Below are positions 17,086 through 26,815 of a DNA stretch of 64,000 bases, piece by piece (the first letter of the stretch is position 1; every line of letters begins with the position of its first letter). The position numbers and the translations under genes were made by a program. The notes below the pieces were generated by a model, which saw only the letters and a list, made by a program, of their open reading frames with translations, had not been told where the DNA came from and did not search any database. Origin of the DNA: an uncultured Oxalobacteraceae bacterium (GTDB lineage Bacteria > Pseudomonadota > Gammaproteobacteria > Burkholderiales > Burkholderiaceae_D); assembly GCA_903862415.1 (NCBI GenBank), contig CAIOYD010000057.1, positions 62,001 to 126,000 on the forward strand, given 5' to 3'.

Positions 17086-18198
17086 CTATCTCTGCACCAA
17101 CCCCTGATACAACCCCACATACGCATCCACCATCGTATCAGCCGTAAAATGCTGCCAGTAGCGTTCTTCTGCGCGCTGCCCCATTTCGGCAGCCTGTTGC
17201 GGATGTTCCCACAAATATTGCATCGCCTGGCGCAGTGCCAACGGGTCGCTGGGCGGTACCACCAGACCGGTTTGATTGGCGATATTGATGTAAGTCGTGC
17301 CGGTGCCGATTTCGCTCGAGATCATCGGCTTGCCATACATGGCTCCTTCGAGCAGTGAAATGCCAAACGCTTCCGAGCGCAAATGCGAAGGAAATACCAC
17401 GCTGTAGCATAGGGTAAATAAGGCGACCTTGTCGTCATCGGGCAGTTGGCCGAGAAAGTGAATGTTGGTCAGTCCCAGTTTTTTTTGCAGTGCCTTGAGT
17501 TCGTTTTCGATCGCACCGGCACCGACAATCACTACCGGATAACTCAGTCCCTGCATGGCTTGCAGCAAAATGTGCAAACCCTTGTAATAGCGGATCACGC
17601 CGACAAACAGGAAAAATTTGTCGCCCACCTGGTTGCGCCAGTACGCCAGTTTTTCTGCTGAAGGCGTCGGGTAAGTCTGTTTATCCAGACCAATCGGAAT
17701 GACGCTGACCTTGCCGGAAAATTTATTCAGCACATTACTGGTTTGCAGATAATTCGGCGAGGTGGTGACGATGCGATCCACGTGGCTGAGGAATTTGGTT
17801 TGCAGCGGTCGGTACAGTTTGAGCAACAACTTTTGCCGGATGATATCCGAATGATAGGTAACGACCGAGGGCTTTTTTGCCCGGGTGGCAAAGTGCACCA
17901 AATCCATGAAGGGCCAGGGGAAATGGTAATGAATAATATCGGCCTTGTCGGCTAACTGCTTAAAACGCAAAAACGCCGAAGCAGAAAAACCGGTCGAGGC
18001 AATCTGAAAATTCATGCGCGCCCGATGCAAGTTATAACCATTAAATTCAATCGTGCGCGGCACCTGATCCGACGTCAATGCCAGCACGTCGGTCTGTACA
18101 CCCCGTTTGGTCGCTCCGATGGCAATCTGGTTAATAACTTGTTCCACTCCGCCCATCGAATCCGGCATGGCGGTTTTAAAAAAATGAAGTACACGCAT
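17086..18198 (-). CDS. GT4 glycosyltransferase
   Basis: 370 aa, GT-B fold. N-terminal MGGVEQVINQIAIGATKRG is the acceptor-side glycine-rich loop. C-terminal FLFVGVIRYYKGLHILLQAM and SEAFGISLLEGAMYGKPMI (E-x7-E) are the donor-binding part. It resembles mannosyl- and rhamnosyltransferases of O-antigen loci, which fits the GDP-sugar genes upstream on the same strand, but the exact linkage cannot be read. It is the last gene of the - strand unit from manC (22836), separated from the preceding glycosyltransferase by about 75 bp holding REP7. Confidence 0.9.
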   Translation of the reverse strand: MRVLHFFKTAMPDSMGGVEQVINQIAIGATKRGVQTDVLALTSDQVPRTIEFNGYNLHRARMNFQIASTGFSASAFLRFKQLADKADIIHYHFPWPFMDLVHFATRAKKPSVVTYHSDIIRQKLLLKLYRPLQTKFLSHVDRIVTTSPNYLQTSNVLNKFSGKVSVIPIGLDKQTYPTPSAEKLAYWRNQVGDKFFLFVGVIRYYKGLHILLQAMQGLSYPVVIVGAGAIENELKALQKKLGLTNIHFLGQLPDDDKVALFTLCYSVVFPSHLRSEAFGISLLEGAMYGKPMISSEIGTGTTYINIANQTGLVVPPSDPLALRQAMQYLWEHPQQAAEMGQRAEERYWQHFTADTMVDAYVGLYQGLVQR

Positions 18199-18232
18199 GA
18201 ATTACCATTATAAATATTTGTTTTTGCCAATT

Positions 18233-18264
18233 GGTGTAATACGCCTTTGGCTAATACACCCTAC
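18233..18264 (-). repeat. REP7 hairpin between two glycosyltransferase genes
   Basis: Stem arms around a CTTTGG-type loop (GCC...GGC inner pairs), with foot complement CTAC at 18261-18264. The left arm has a small change from the REP1 stem. It sits inside an apparent operon, so it may modulate distal expression or mRNA stability. Confidence 0.88.
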
Positions 18265-18273
18265 TGGTTTGGT

Positions 18274-19437
18274 TTAACGCAATTGCTCTGCCAGCCGGTA
18301 CGCACCCAGGGTGGCGGTGGTGGTTTTTTCCCAGGAAAAATGACTTGCGCGTTGCAGACCACGTGCGCTTGCTGCGGTGCGCCAGGCATCATCTTCGAGT
18401 GCCCGCAACAGCATTTCGTGTAACTGTTCCAGATCATCGGCCGGGATCAGGGTGGCGCCATCTTCCACTACTTCCGGCAGGCAGGACGCGTTCGAGCAAA
18501 TCACCGGCACACCGGAGGCCATGGCTTCCACCACCGGCAAACCAAAACCTTCATAGCGCGACGGATATAAAAACACCCGTGCACCGGCATACAGCAGCGG
18601 CAGGGTGGTTTCATCAACAAAGCCAAGATAGCGGGCCCAGCCGCCACGTTCACCGGCACGCAATCGGGCGATGGTGTTGGCATTGTCCCAGCCTTCAAAA
18701 CCGGCTACAACCAGCGGGAAACGCAGTCGCAGTGGTTGTGGCATGCGTTCATACAAATCCAGCAGCAGGCTGATGTTTTTACGCGGATCGAGGGTGCCGA
18801 CAAACAGCGCATAACAACCATAATGCAAGCCCATATGTGCCAGCACCGGGGCGACTTCGTCGGCGCTGCGCGGACGATATTCTGCCGACGCGGCCAGCGG
18901 TGCCACCACGATGCGCTCCAGTGGATAGGCAAAATAGGAAGCGATTTCCTGACGGGTATACTCCGTATCGGTGAGCAAGACCTGGGCCCGTTTAATCGAT
19001 TGCGTGAGCTCATGGCTCATGTGCCGTACGCGGGATTTCGGGTGACATTCCGGCCACAAAAACACCGACAGATCGTGGAAGGTTGCCACGCACGGACCGG
19101 CATATTCCGGCAAATAAAAATTGGGGCCATGAAAAATATACTGACTGCTGTTGAGTTTGCTCAGCGCCCGCTGCTGCTGTGAGGCCAGCAGTTTGTGATA
19201 CGCCTTGGAGAGCAGTGGAACCGAACCGGCCCAGCGGCGCATGCGCACTTTGGCTTTTTCATTCAGATCGCCGGTATTCGGGCGGATCACCATATTCGGG
19301 CTGATGCTGCCATTGGCATAGTAAAGCGTGCTTTCAATCCCGCTGGCTTCGGGCAGACGGCGGCCAAGTTCGTAGGCGTAGCGACCAATGCCGGTTAAGG
19401 GATAACGAATTGCATCAGCACCAAAGATGATTTTCAT
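18274..19437 (-). CDS. GT4 glycosyltransferase (mannosyl/rhamnosyltransferase-like)
   Basis: 387 aa. It has the N-terminal glycine loop TGIGRYAYELGRRL, then LFVGTLDPRKNISLLLDLYE and the donor-site motif EGFGLPVVEAMASGVPVICS, typical of GT4 enzymes of WbdA/WbpY/WbpX character. In A-band-like D-rhamnan loci such enzymes use GDP-D-rhamnose, and rmd lies six bases upstream, so a rhamnosyltransferase role is reasonable (inference). It belongs to the unit manC, gmd, rmd, this gene, then the 370-aa transferase. Confidence 0.9.
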   Translation of the reverse strand: MKIIFGADAIRYPLTGIGRYAYELGRRLPEASGIESTLYYANGSISPNMVIRPNTGDLNEKAKVRMRRWAGSVPLLSKAYHKLLASQQQRALSKLNSSQYIFHGPNFYLPEYAGPCVATFHDLSVFLWPECHPKSRVRHMSHELTQSIKRAQVLLTDTEYTRQEIASYFAYPLERIVVAPLAASAEYRPRSADEVAPVLAHMGLHYGCYALFVGTLDPRKNISLLLDLYERMPQPLRLRFPLVVAGFEGWDNANTIARLRAGERGGWARYLGFVDETTLPLLYAGARVFLYPSRYEGFGLPVVEAMASGVPVICSNASCLPEVVEDGATLIPADDLEQLHEMLLRALEDDAWRTAASARGLQRASHFSWEKTTTATLGAYRLAEQLR

Positions 19438-19443
19438 AGGCGA

Positions 19444-20343
19444 TTAAAGTAGGGGCGAGTGAAACATCCACTCAAGAGTGTCCTGTAATGGCGGTGAGCT
19501 CCACGCACCGATAATGCTTTGCAGCTTAGCCGATGAACCCAGCAGTGTGCGTACTTCATTGGCGCGCACAAATGCCGGATTGATCCTGACCTCGATCTGG
19601 TAACCGGCAATGTTTTCTGCCATGGTGATGACTTGATTGAGCGAATAATTGATGCCCGAACTGACATTGACGGTCTGACCAGCCGGTGCGGCCTGTATCA
19701 GGCGCAGATAAGCCTGCGCGAGTGAACGCACATCGCTGAAATCGCGGAATACATCACAATTGCCGAGTTCGATGTATGAAGCGCGGCGTTTGAAATGGTT
19801 GATGATTTTCGGCAGCAAAAACGATTCTGTCTGACCCACGCCGGTGTAATTAAACGGCCGGGTAATGACGATGGGCAGTTTATCCATCCACAATTTGGCC
19901 ATCATTTCCATGGCCAGTTTGCTGACCGCGTAATCGTTGGCTGGATTGGTGGGCGTGGATTCATCGAGCAAACCTTCGGTGCTGTTGCCATACACATTGG
20001 CGCTGGAGGCTAACAGTACGCATTCTACCTGCGGTGCTGCACTTGCCAATGCAGCGAGCAGATTGCGGGTGCCGATCAGATTCACCTGATAAAACGCGTC
20101 GGCGCTGGCATTGCCGACAAAGGCAATTCCGGCCAGATGCAACACCACCTGTGGCTGTATGCTGGTCAGTGCTGCCTGCAGGGCTGGCAGATGGGTAATA
20201 TCGACCTGAACATAATTGGGCAGGGCAGAGGAGTTTTCTCCTATGCCCCAGACTTCATAGCCAGCGGACTGCAGTTCAGCAGCCACGTAATGACCAGTAA
20301 AGCCATTCAGACCCGTGACCAGAGCGCGTTTTTTGTTGGTCAT
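19444..20343 (-). CDS. rmd: GDP-4-dehydro-6-deoxy-D-mannose reductase
   Basis: 299-aa extended SDR. NAD(P)-binding GLNGFTGHYVA near the N-terminus, SSANVYG active-site serine region and YAVSK (YxxxK) catalytic pair, with NYTGVGQ. In the pathway it reduces the Gmd product to GDP-D-rhamnose. The order manC-gmd-rmd beside ABC exporter genes mirrors D-rhamnan (common polysaccharide) loci. GDP-fucose synthase or a talose-forming reductase are alternatives; length and sequence style favour Rmd. One base separates it from gmd. Confidence 0.82.
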   Translation of the reverse strand: MTNKKRALVTGLNGFTGHYVAAELQSAGYEVWGIGENSSALPNYVQVDITHLPALQAALTSIQPQVVLHLAGIAFVGNASADAFYQVNLIGTRNLLAALASAAPQVECVLLASSANVYGNSTEGLLDESTPTNPANDYAVSKLAMEMMAKLWMDKLPIVITRPFNYTGVGQTESFLLPKIINHFKRRASYIELGNCDVFRDFSDVRSLAQAYLRLIQAAPAGQTVNVSSGINYSLNQVITMAENIAGYQIEVRINPAFVRANEVRTLLGSSAKLQSIIGAWSSPPLQDTLEWMFHSPLL

Positions 20344-20344
20344 C

Positions 20345-21409
20345 TTAAAACGAAAATCCGCTGAGATTGCGTTGCAGGTCAGCGGCCACCATCATCTGGC
20401 ATAACTGCTCCAGACTGGTGGTCGTTTCCCATTGCAGTTGACGTTTGGCTTTGGCCGGATTGCCGATCAGCAGTTCCACTTCGGCCGGGCGATAGAATTT
20501 GGTATTGATGCGCATCACGGTTTGACCAATAGTCACCAGTGCGGTATCGGTTTTGTTGGTGACGACAGCAATTTCCTGTTCCGCACTGCCCTGAAATTCC
20601 ACAGCAATGCCTGCCGCCTGAAACGCCAGTCGGACAAAGTCACGTACGGTTTCAGTGCGGTTAGTGGCCAGAATAAAGGTGTCCGGTTCACTGGTTTGCA
20701 ACATGCGCCACATGCCTTCAACATATTCTTTGGCATAGCCCCAGTCGCGTTTGGCATCGATATTGCCCAGATCCATGCAGTTGAGTTTGCCCTGACTGAT
20801 TTTGGCCACCGAGTCGGAAATTTTACGGGTGACAAATTCACGTCCGCGCAAAGGCGATTCGTGATTAAACAGAATCCCGCTGGCGGCAAACATGCCATAG
20901 CTTTCGCGATAATTTACCGTCATCCAGTGAGCATACAACTTGGCCACACCATACGGACTGCGCGGGTAAAAAGCGGTTTCTTCCACCTGGGGAATGGTTT
21001 GTACCTTACCAAACATTTCCGAGGTCGAGGCCTGATAAAAGCGGATCTTTGGATTCACCAGCCGGATGGCTTCGAGCAGATTCAGGGCGCCGATGCCGGT
21101 GATTTGCGCAGTGGTATTGGGCTGCTCAAAACTGACACCAACAAAACTTTGCGCCGCCAGATTATAAATTTCATCCGGCTGCACCTTTTGCAGCAGGGCG
21201 ATGCTGCAGCCGACATCGGTCAGATCGTATTCCACCAGCTGCAGATTCGGATGATTGGTGACGCCGAGTTCATCCATGCGCCAGAAGTTGACTGAACTGG
21301 TGCGGCGATAGGTGCCAACCACCTTATACTCTTTATTGAGTAAAAGTTGGGCCAGATAGGCACCATCCTGACCGGTAATGCCGGTAATAATTGCAGTTTT
21401 CATCGTCAT
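20345..21409 (-). CDS. gmd: GDP-mannose 4,6-dehydratase
   Basis: 354-aa SDR. N-terminal [17 protein letters not shown] is the diagnostic Gmd nucleotide-binding loop. STSEMFG and [10 protein letters not shown] give the catalytic Ser/Thr-Glu and YxxxK, and FNHESPLRG is the conserved substrate loop. It converts GDP-D-mannose to GDP-4-dehydro-6-deoxy-D-mannose, the substrate of the adjacent reductase. A second ATG two codons in (21403) could be the start. The gene lies 11 bp after manC on the same strand. Confidence 0.95.
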   Translation of the reverse strand: MTMKTAIITGITGQDGAYLAQLLLNKEYKVVGTYRRTSSVNFWRMDELGVTNHPNLQLVEYDLTDVGCSIALLQKVQPDEIYNLAAQSFVGVSFEQPNTTAQITGIGALNLLEAIRLVNPKIRFYQASTSEMFGKVQTIPQVEETAFYPRSPYGVAKLYAHWMTVNYRESYGMFAASGILFNHESPLRGREFVTRKISDSVAKISQGKLNCMDLGNIDAKRDWGYAKEYVEGMWRMLQTSEPDTFILATNRTETVRDFVRLAFQAAGIAVEFQGSAEQEIAVVTNKTDTALVTIGQTVMRINTKFYRPAEVELLIGNPAKAKRQLQWETTTSLEQLCQMMVAADLQRNLSGFSF

Positions 21410-21420
21410 CGTTTTAAAGG

Positions 21421-22836
21421 TTAAACCCGGCCATAATTATCTTCAAAGCGGATGATATCGTCTTCACCCAGATAGCTGCCGCTCTGTACTTCGATCATCA
21501 CCAGATTAAGCAGGCCGGGATTTTCCAGTCGATGCTTGTGGCCGGCCGATACATAAGTGGATTCATTGGTTTGAACAAAAAATTCTTTGTCGTTGTTAAA
21601 TACTTTGGCCATGCCGCTGACCACGATCCAGTGCTCGCTGCGATGATGATGCATCTGCAGACTCAGGCTGGCACCCGGATTGACTTCGATTCGTTTGATT
21701 TTGAAACCATTGCCTTCTTCCAGCATGGTGTAAGTGCCCCAGGGGCGATGCACTGTGCGATGCACTTTATGCGATTCATGACCCTTGGCCTTGAGTTCGG
21801 CATAGATATGCTTCACTTCCTGCGAATTGTCTTTATGCGCCACCAATACCGCATCGGGCGTATCGACAATAATCAGGTTTTCCAACCCTACGGCACCCAC
21901 CAGACGGTAATTACTTTGGATGGTACAGTTGGTGGTGCTATGTAACAGGGCTTCACCCAGTATGCGGTTGCCCTGTTCATCCGGTTCAGTCAAATCACCG
22001 AAGGCAGTCCAGGAGCCAATATCACTCCAGCCGATATCGCAGGGAACCACGGCTACCTGAGAGGATTTTTCCATCACCACGTAATCAATCGAGTCTTCCG
22101 GTACCGCGTCAAACTGACCCGGATCGAGTTCGATCTGGCTGAAATTATTGCCTTCAGAGGTGCGTGAACTGGCTATGCAGGCACGGGTAGTGGCGAGAAT
22201 TTTCGGGCAATGCAATTCCATTTCGCGCAGCATGCTGCCGATCGAAAAACAGAAGATGCCGGAATTCCACAGAAATCGTCCGGAAGCCAGATATTCTTTG
22301 GCTTTCTCGAGCGCCGGTTTTTCTACAAAACGAATCACCCGGTTTCCCTCGGCTTCAATATAGCCATAAGCGATTTCGGGTGTGGTGGGGGTAATGCCGA
22401 AGGTGACCAGTTTTCCCCCGGCAGCGAGCGCCATCGCCTGCGTGACGGCGTGCTGGAAGGCGGGCTGGTTGCTGATCAGATGATCCGCAGCGAGCACCAG
22501 CATAATCGCATCGTCACCGTATTTTTTACCTACCTGAATCGTTGCGGCGGCAATCGCTGCGGCGGTATTGCGTCCGAACGGCTCAAGAATAAACGAGGTA
22601 GGCAGTTTTTGAGTATTGATTTCACGAAATTCGTCTTCGGTTTTGAAATACAGTTCGCGATTGGTGACGGTCAGAATTTCAGCTACGCCGTCGAGTTGTG
22701 CGCCGCGTAAAAAGGCTTTTTGCAGCAGGCTCTGACCATCGGCGAGGCGGATGAACGGTTTGGGATGAAATTCGCGCGATACCGGCCACAATCTGGAGCC
22801 GGCGCCACCGCAAAGAATGGTCGTGATTAATTGCAT
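21421..22836 (-). CDS. manC: Mannose-1-phosphate guanylyltransferase / mannose-6-phosphate isomerase
   Basis: 471 aa, full length for a type II bifunctional enzyme. The N-terminal [20 protein letters not shown] is the pyrophosphorylase GTP-binding motif, and RFVEKP sits mid-domain. The C-terminal cupin [19 protein letters not shown] with [16 protein letters not shown] carries the metal-binding isomerase site. It makes GDP-mannose from mannose-6-phosphate derived precursors and heads the - strand GDP-rhamnose and glycosyltransferase unit. Its 5' leader holds a perfect 10-bp inverted repeat. Confidence 0.95.
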   Translation of the reverse strand: MQLITTILCGGAGSRLWPVSREFHPKPFIRLADGQSLLQKAFLRGAQLDGVAEILTVTNRELYFKTEDEFREINTQKLPTSFILEPFGRNTAAAIAAATIQVGKKYGDDAIMLVLAADHLISNQPAFQHAVTQAMALAAGGKLVTFGITPTTPEIAYGYIEAEGNRVIRFVEKPALEKAKEYLASGRFLWNSGIFCFSIGSMLREMELHCPKILATTRACIASSRTSEGNNFSQIELDPGQFDAVPEDSIDYVVMEKSSQVAVVPCDIGWSDIGSWTAFGDLTEPDEQGNRILGEALLHSTTNCTIQSNYRLVGAVGLENLIIVDTPDAVLVAHKDNSQEVKHIYAELKAKGHESHKVHRTVHRPWGTYTMLEEGNGFKIKRIEVNPGASLSLQMHHHRSEHWIVVSGMAKVFNNDKEFFVQTNESTYVSAGHKHRLENPGLLNLVMIEVQSGSYLGEDDIIRFEDNYGRV

Positions 22837-23203
22837 TAAATGGTCTCGTTTTTATTGATGTGCATCGATATGAATACCATGATCAGTCGCAAATGTCTGC
22901 TGTTGGGCGGTGTGCCAACAGCAGGCAACGGATATTCCGGATGCTCTGAGAATACAATGCTCTTGCTGCTTTGTCGATGTATTACAGCAACATTAGACAC
23001 TCTCTACCACTCTGTAATCAATCATTAAAAAAACTACAAAGTGTTACTTTTTTACCTGCGCCCTATGAGAAAAGTTGCAGCAATAAATTTAAAGCGCTTT
23101 GGATTTGTTCTGGGTGGTCTGTATGCTGTTGTGACCCGTCAACGTGATACATGGTAATTGGGTAGAATGCGTGTTTATATTGAATCTTCCAGTCAGGATA
23201 GTC
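22837..23203. other. Intergenic region between divergent manC and tauE-like gene
   Basis: About 370 bp without a supported gene. It holds the manC leader with a strong inverted repeat (22897-22924) and an A/T-rich stretch (23030-23100) likely to contain promoter elements. Short open frames here show no family features. Confidence 0.5.
22897..22924. promoter_or_regulatory. Perfect 10-bp inverted repeat upstream of manC
   Basis: CTGCTGTTGG (22897-22906) and CCAACAGCAG (22915-22924) with an 8-base spacer, 60-90 bp upstream of the manC ATG. No T-run follows on either strand, so it is not a simple terminator. It is an operator or leader hairpin candidate. Confidence 0.5.
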
Positions 23204-23965
23204 ATGCTCATTGCCGGTCAGCCACTTCATGTTCTTGCCCTCATCGCCCTTGCCGGGTTATATGCCGGCACCCAGAATGCCTTGGCAGGTGGCGGTTCGT
23301 TTATCACTTTTCCGGTCTTGCTGCTGGCGGGCTTAAATCCACTGGCCGCCAATATGAGTTCCACCATTGCGTTATTCCCAAGTCAGATCACTACGGCGAT
23401 TGCCGGTCGCAAGCTCGTGGGTGGTGTTGGCAGGGTATCGTTTCTGGCGCTGTTTGTGATCAGTATAGTCGGTGGCATTCTTGGCGCATTGTTATTGCTA
23501 TCCACGCCGGTGAGTATTTTTACCAATCTGGTGCCCTGGCTGGTGTTATTTGCTACCAGTGCTTTTGCCTGGGGCAGTTTTGGTTTTAAACCCAGTAGTG
23601 CTGATGGTCATCATCTGCCTTCTGTCGTTATTTTGGCTATTCAGGGATTAATAGCGATCTATGGTGGGTATTTTGGTGGCGGTATCGGCTTTTTGATGCT
23701 CGCCGCCCTGACGATTGCCGGTCAACAGGTGCGTACTGCTGCTGCCACCAAAAATGCCCTGGCCATGACGATGAATGCCTCGGCGGTGGCGATTTTTGCT
23801 TTTTCACCGATGATTAACTGGGCCGCCGTGGTGGCGCTCGGTTTGGGGGGCGTGGCTGGTGGCTTTACCGGCTCGTGGCTGATGCACCGTTTGCCTGAGC
23901 GCTGGTTGCGCGGATTTATTGTTTTAGTCGGTGTGGTACTGACTTTATGGTTGTTTATACGCTAA
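23204..23965 (+). CDS. TauE/SafE-family permease
   Basis: About 253 aa from the chosen ATG, which has AGGA five to six bases upstream; the in-frame ATG at 23144 would add a charged segment unlike the family. The family glycine-rich motif is GTQNALAGGGSFITFPVLL near the N-terminus, and a second, inverted-repeat copy is YGGYFGGGIGFLMLAAL. There are about eight membrane segments. Members move sulfite, sulfoacetate or other organic anions. A second, different TauE-like protein is in the cys operon at 61066. No neighbour explains the substrate of this one. Confidence 0.88.
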   Translation: MLIAGQPLHVLALIALAGLYAGTQNALAGGGSFITFPVLLLAGLNPLAANMSSTIALFPSQITTAIAGRKLVGGVGRVSFLALFVISIVGGILGALLLLSTPVSIFTNLVPWLVLFATSAFAWGSFGFKPSSADGHHLPSVVILAIQGLIAIYGGYFGGGIGFLMLAALTIAGQQVRTAAATKNALAMTMNASAVAIFAFSPMINWAAVVALGLGGVAGGFTGSWLMHRLPERWLRGFIVLVGVVLTLWLFIR

Positions 23966-24109
23966 TACTGGCTTGATCAATGGCGGAATTCATCCTAAAT
24001 TAGTATAAGGTGTTGATTTGTAATATAATCTCTCCCTTCTTCCTTACATACACCCGATTCAAACAAGCGTGTAAGGTTTCCCAGTGTTACTGTCTGCCGC
24101 TAGTCTGAA

Positions 24110-25633
24110 TTGAACTCCGAATTGAACTCTGAACTGAACCCACCTGCCGAATTTATTTCTGACGCGCTTATTTCTGACGAAGTGCCCGAGGCGGATGCTA
24201 TTGTCAGCTTTGCGGATTTTGGACTCTCGCCGGATATTTTACGGTCGCTCGCTGAACAGGGTTATGTGCATCCGACGCCGATTCAGGCCGCTGCCATTCC
24301 GGTGCTCTTGCAGGGGCGTGATGTCATGGGCGCAGCGCAAACCGGTACCGGTAAAACTGCGGGCTTTGCTTTACCTATCATTCAGCTGTTGTTGGCGCAT
24401 GCCAGCAACAGTGCTTCACCGGCACGTCACCCAGTGCGAGCGTTAATTTTAACGCCGACGCGCGAGCTCGCCGATCAGGTGGCCGACAATGTTAAAACCT
24501 ACTGCAAACATACGCCATTGCGCAGCGTAGTGGTGTTTGGTGGTGTGGATATGGCGCCGCAAACCGCAGCGTTGCGTGCGGGTGTGGAAATTGTTATCGC
24601 CACTCCTGGTCGTCTGCTGGACCATGTGCAGCAAAAAACCATCAACCTGAGCCAGGTACAAATGCTGGTCATGGATGAAGCCGATCGCATGCTCGATATG
24701 GGCTTTTTACCGGATCTGCAACGCATCATTAATCTGTTGCCTAAAAATCGCCAGAGCCTGATGTTCTCTGCGACCTTTTCGCAGGAAATCAAAAAACTCG
24801 CGGCCACCTTTTTGCGCAATCCACTGACCATCGAAGTCGCACGCAGCAATGCCACGGCCGAAAATGTCACCCAGATTCTGTATCAGGTACAGGAAGAAGA
24901 AAAACGCGATGCGGTCAGTTTCATCATCCGCGAACGTCATCTCAAGCAGGTAATTGTTTTTTCGAATACCAAAATTGGTGCTTCACGTTTGGCGGTCCAT
25001 CTGGTGAAAACCGGCGTCAAGGCGTCGGCAATTCACGGCGACAAATCGCAGTCCGAACGTATGGCGGCACTGGAATCATTTAAACGCGGTGAAATTGAAG
25101 TTCTCGTTGCCACCGATGTGGCTGCTCGCGGACTCGATATCGCGGAATTGCCCTGCGTAATCAATTACGATCTGCCGTATAACGCCGAAGATTATGTGCA
25201 TCGTATCGGCCGTACTGGCCGTGCCGGTGCCAAGGGCGATGCCATCTCGCTGTTTTCTGAAAAAGATGAGCGTTTGCTGGTCGATATTGAAAAACTGATC
25301 AAGCAAAAAATCGTGCGCCTGCATCTGGCTGGCTTTGTGGCGGAAAAATTTGTTGCTGCTCCGCGTGAAGCGCGTGCGTCCCGAGGCGATAGTTCTCGCG
25401 GCGACAGTTCCCGCGGCGACAGTTCCCGCGGCGACAGTTCCAGAAGCGAAAGTGCCGGCAAGCCTGCTGCCCGGGCGGTTCCGCGCAGCTTCGCGCCAAA
25501 AGTCGATCCGTGGTTTTTTCAGCCGTATCAACCAACAGCGAGCAAGCTGCCTGAAGTTGAAAAGCCGGCAGCCACCTCCAGCACCAAGACAGTCAAACGC
25601 GCTGCCTTGCTGGGTGGGTTGCCGAAAGCCTAG
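24110..25633 (+). CDS. rhlE: DEAD-box ATP-dependent RNA helicase, RhlE type
   Basis: 507 aa. Q motif [14 protein letters not shown], motif [25 protein letters not shown], the DEAD box [11 protein letters not shown], and C-terminal helicase motifs ARGLDI and [10 protein letters not shown] are all present. RhlE-like proteins remodel RNA in ribosome assembly and mRNA decay. No ATG precedes motif Q, so the start must be non-ATG: TTG at 24110 or a nearby TTG/GTG, within three 12-bp tandem near-repeats encoding NSELNSELN. The C-terminal tail carries four RGDSS repeats and is basic and low complexity. Its TAG overlaps the convergent trhO stop by three bases. Confidence 0.93.
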   Translation: MNSELNSELNPPAEFISDALISDEVPEADAIVSFADFGLSPDILRSLAEQGYVHPTPIQAAAIPVLLQGRDVMGAAQTGTGKTAGFALPIIQLLLAHASNSASPARHPVRALILTPTRELADQVADNVKTYCKHTPLRSVVVFGGVDMAPQTAALRAGVEIVIATPGRLLDHVQQKTINLSQVQMLVMDEADRMLDMGFLPDLQRIINLLPKNRQSLMFSATFSQEIKKLAATFLRNPLTIEVARSNATAENVTQILYQVQEEEKRDAVSFIIRERHLKQVIVFSNTKIGASRLAVHLVKTGVKASAIHGDKSQSERMAALESFKRGEIEVLVATDVAARGLDIAELPCVINYDLPYNAEDYVHRIGRTGRAGAKGDAISLFSEKDERLLVDIEKLIKQKIVRLHLAGFVAEKFVAAPREARASRGDSSRGDSSRGDSSRGDSSRSESAGKPAARAVPRSFAPKVDPWFFQPYQPTASKLPEVEKPAATSSTKTVKRAALLGGLPKA

Positions 25634-26487
25634 GCTTCAATCAATTGTTTTTTACAATGCGGACAGGATTTGCCGGGAATGTAATACGGTGAGAGCTGTT
25701 CGCGCGGGGTAACTACGGCGCGACAGGCGTAACACTGTTCGGTGTCGGTGGCTTCGAGTTGCGGATTAAGTGCCGTACGGTAGTCAAACACAAAACAGTC
25801 GCCGTGATAATGTGCGCCGCCGACTTCTTCAAAATACTTCAAAATCCCGCCTTCAAGCTGATACACATTCTCATAACCGACATTCTGCATGTGGATGGCG
25901 GCTTTTTCGCAGCGGATCCCACCGGTACAAAAAGTGACCACGGTTTTGTCATTCAGCGCTTCTTTGTTGGCTGCAATCACGGCGGGAAATTCGGTGAATT
26001 TTTTGATGCGGAAATCCACCGTATGATCAAAACTGCCGACATCGACTTCAAAATCATTGCGCGTATCCACCATCACCACCGGACGACCACTGTCATCGTG
26101 TCCCTGATCGAGCCAGCGCTTGAGTGTGGGCGGCGTCACAAACGGTGCACGACCATCTTCCGGGCGGATCAGCGGCATGCGCATGGTGATGGTTTCGGCT
26201 TTCAGTTTTACCAGTAATTTGGTAAACGGCTGCGTGTCGGACAGGCTTTCTTTGGCCACCACATCGGAAAACCGTGGGTCGGTATGCAGCCAGTCCATAA
26301 AGCCATCAATCTCATGCCGCAAACCGGCCAGAAACAAATTAATCCCTTCAGGCGTGAGCAGAATGGTGCCCTTTAAATTGAGTTGCTGGCAAATGGCCAG
26401 AAATTCCGGGCGCTTTTCTGCCGTATCATTAAAAGTGATGAATTTATAGGTCGAAATATTGACGTAGGGTGGCGTGTTTGACGGCAT
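25630..26487 (-). CDS. trhO: tRNA uridine(34) hydroxylase (rhodanese-domain protein)
   Basis: 285 aa. An N-terminal acylphosphatase-like domain ([32 protein letters not shown]) is followed by a rhodanese domain with the active-site cysteine in [13 protein letters not shown]. The C-terminus has CYACR and CPHCKK cysteine pairs that may bind zinc. TrhO (YceA) makes 5-hydroxyuridine at the tRNA wobble position using oxygen. The gene converges on rhlE with overlapping stop codons. Its upstream side faces the REP8/REP9 pair. Confidence 0.93.
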   Translation of the reverse strand: MPSNTPPYVNISTYKFITFNDTAEKRPEFLAICQQLNLKGTILLTPEGINLFLAGLRHEIDGFMDWLHTDPRFSDVVAKESLSDTQPFTKLLVKLKAETITMRMPLIRPEDGRAPFVTPPTLKRWLDQGHDDSGRPVVMVDTRNDFEVDVGSFDHTVDFRIKKFTEFPAVIAANKEALNDKTVVTFCTGGIRCEKAAIHMQNVGYENVYQLEGGILKYFEEVGGAHYHGDCFVFDYRTALNPQLEATDTEQCYACRAVVTPREQLSPYYIPGKSCPHCKKQLIEA

Positions 26488-26559
26488 AAATTTGGGTATC
26501 GAATAATAAAATGCAAAAAAAGAAACTTAAAGCGCTGTCGATTTTCACTGTCGGGCTGC

Positions 26560-26591
26560 GTAGGGTGGGTTAGCCGCAGGCGTAACCCACC
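26560..26591 (+). repeat. REP8 hairpin (GGTGGGTTA stem variant)
   Basis: Foot GTAG 26560-26563. Stem GGTGGGTTA / TAACCCACC with inner GCC...GGC. The stem differs from REP1 at three positions on both arms, with pairing kept. Confidence 0.9.
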
Positions 26592-26630
26592 GTCTGATTG
26601 ATGAACGAGTATGTCACTATGCAACGAGCT

Positions 26631-26660
26631 GGTGGGTTACGCATTGCTAACCCACCCTAC
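26631..26660 (-). repeat. REP9 hairpin (GGTGGGTTA stem variant)
   Basis: Stem GGTGGGTTA / TAACCCACC, loop CGCATTGC, foot complement CTAC 26657-26660. Inverted relative to REP8 with 39 bp between, feet outward as in the two pairs around the RAYT. Confidence 0.9.
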
Positions 26661-26699
26661 GCAGCTATAAGTCATTGCCTACGCAGCTATAAGTCATTG
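26656..26699 (+). repeat. 22-bp perfect tandem duplication at the REP9 foot
   Basis: Unit beginning CCTACGCAGC and ending GTCATTG, at 26656-26677 and 26678-26699. The repeat unit includes the REP foot complement. Confidence 0.85.
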
Positions 26700-26801
26700 A
26701 TTAGGCAGCATTATAAACGCAAACGCGGGTTTTTAAATATCCGTAGTCAGTCAATGACAAGATTTCCACTCTGGCGTACTCATCCGGGACTCAGGCTGCT
26801 G

Positions 26802-26807
26802 TAAAAT
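26802..26807 (+). promoter_or_regulatory. Candidate -10 box immediately upstream of dnaE
   Basis: TAAAAT ends 8 bases before the dnaE ATG, so transcription would begin at or within a base or two of the start codon. The -35 position is weak. No Shine-Dalgarno sequence is visible before the ATG. Confidence 0.4.
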
Positions 26808-26815
26808 AGCGCGCT

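Larger units (their letters stand above)
26488..26815. other. Intergenic region between divergent trhO and dnaE
   Basis: 328 bp holding REP8, REP9, a 22-bp tandem duplication and, at the right end, a likely dnaE -10 box. No gene is supported; the short frames are REP translations. Confidence 0.6.

Noticed and set aside
20432-21295. 287-aa open frame opposite gmd
   Set aside because: It is the antisense of a strongly conserved gene and has no recognisable domain.
1240-26660. CRISPR-like interpretation of the repeated palindromes
   Set aside because: They are single or paired hairpins in different intergenic sites, not an array with regular spacers; no cas genes are present.
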